Positions 5,963-6,529 of a stretch of DNA of 6,529 nt are shown in pieces. How positions within the stretch are numbered: the stretch's first letter is position 1; the number at the start of each line of letters is the position of its first letter. Where the stretch lies: positions 1 to 6,529 of the forward strand of contig CAKTWD010000089.1 of assembly GCA_934630485.1 (NCBI GenBank). The letters are read 5' to 3'. A model generated the notes under the pieces. The model was not told the origin of the DNA, ran no database searches, and worked only from the letters and a program-made list of their open reading frames with translations. A program made the translations under genes and the position numbers. Source of the DNA: an uncultured Eggerthellaceae bacterium. Lineage in GTDB: Bacteria; Actinomycetota; Coriobacteriia; Coriobacteriales; Eggerthellaceae.

Positions 5963-6529
5963 CTACAGCAAGTCGTCCGGATCGATGTCGACGGCAACAC
6001 TGACCTGCGGGTTTGGTTTGCGTTTACGAAACAGCGGCAGCAAAACCTCCGAAATGTCGGCCTCACGCGGGGCCTTCACCAGCACATGCCAGCGATACGT
6101 GTTGCGAAGTTTCTCGAGCACGCAGGCAGACGCCGGGTACACGCGCCAGTCGTCCCCGCCGAAATCGCGCACGTGGGCGCAGACCTGCGCCTCGACCTCG
6201 GATGCGCACGCCGAAACCGCCTGCTCGTTCTTACCCCACACCAAGATGTTCGCCATGCGAACATAAGGCGGGTAGCCAAGGGCCTTTCGCTTCGGCAGCT
6301 CATCTCGCAGGAACATCGCGCGGTCGTAACGCGCCGCCGCAACGATGGGCGCAGACGAGGCCTCGTAGGTTTGCACCATGACGCGGCCCTCCAAGTCGGC
6401 GCGACCCGCGCGGCCCGCCACCTGCTCGATCAAATCGAACGTACGCTCCGCTGCATGATAGTCGGGCAAGTGCAGCTGCGTGTCGGCATTGATGACGCCG
6501 ACCAAGGTGACGTCCTTGAAGTCAAGGCC
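5963..6529 (-). CDS. priA: Primosomal protein N' (PriA) replication-restart helicase, C-terminal 188 residues (5' end outside window)
   Basis: PriA recognises stalled or collapsed replication forks and reloads the replicative helicase. Only the end is present: the frame is open from the window edge to TAG 5965-5963. The first visible residues, GLDFKDVTLVGVINADTQL, correspond to helicase motif V, followed by the characteristic HLPDYHAAERTFDLIEQ and motif VI QVAGRAGR (about 42-49). Next come ALGYPPYVRMANILVWG and YPASACVLEKLRNTYRWHVLVKA, which match the C-terminal domain that contacts the fork and SSB. The protein ends DIDPDDLL, close to the usual family length. The zinc-binding and Walker motifs lie off the right edge. 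A strong terminator follows, so it is not in the rpoD operon. Confidence 0.95.
   Translation of the reverse strand, partial: GLDFKDVTLVGVINADTQLHLPDYHAAERTFDLIEQVAGRAGRADLEGRVMVQTYEASSAPIVAAARYDRAMFLRDELPKRKALGYPPYVRMANILVWGKNEQAVSACASEVEAQVCAHVRDFGGDDWRVYPASACVLEKLRNTYRWHVLVKAPREADISEVLLPLFRKRKPNPQVSVAVDIDPDDLL

Noticed and set aside
5769..6266. 165-codon plus-strand frame covering the priA end and spacer
   Set aside because: Reads through the priA terminator stem and antisense to conserved PriA sequence; no ribosome site.

Overview
The window looks like chromosome of a GC-rich actinobacterium, most likely class Coriobacteriia (Eggerthellaceae-like). This is inferred from gene content and protein style only: a housekeeping sigma factor with a long Lys/Ala-rich then acidic N-terminal arm, and a Tat-type TAXI lipoprotein. 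No taxonomic search was possible. Every supported gene lies on the minus strand, so transcription runs from high to low coordinates.

Reading in the direction of transcription: (1) 6529-5963 is the 3' end of priA (replication-restart helicase), closed by a strong rho-independent terminator at about 5882-5931. (2) 5536-5962 is a 427-bp gene-free stretch. It holds that terminator, a 23-bp near-perfect inverted repeat, several GGGCAT-type boxes, a good vegetative promoter (TTGCCA-17-TAAACT) and a 5' leader hairpin in front of rpoD. (3) 5535-4075 encodes the primary sigma factor RpoD/SigA. (4) Its stop codon abuts or overlaps the start of an RlmKL-type 23S rRNA methyltransferase (4072-1634), so the two form a tight operon. 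(5) A 184-bp spacer with a short direct repeat and a hairpin leads to a CAT-anticodon tRNA (1449-1375), most likely tRNA-Ile2 (read as CAU, needing lysidine), followed by its own terminator. (6) 1230-775 encodes a HIT-domain (Hint-like) nucleotide hydrolase. (7) A spacer with a candidate promoter and a palindrome leads to a TAXI-family solute-binding lipoprotein that starts at 552 and runs off the left edge.

The gene set is mostly core information processing: replication restart, transcription initiation, rRNA modification and decoding. The last gene begins what is probably a TRAP-TAXI uptake locus. I see no CRISPR array, defence island, phage gene or transposase, and no clear novel system. 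The most interesting protein observation is that the N-terminal (RlmL) methyltransferase half of the RlmKL protein appears to have lost its NPPY catalytic motif and SAM-binding acidic residue while carrying a low-complexity insert, whereas the RlmK half looks intact. The most interesting non-coding observations are the 23-bp inverted repeat and the hairpin/box cluster around the rpoD promoter.
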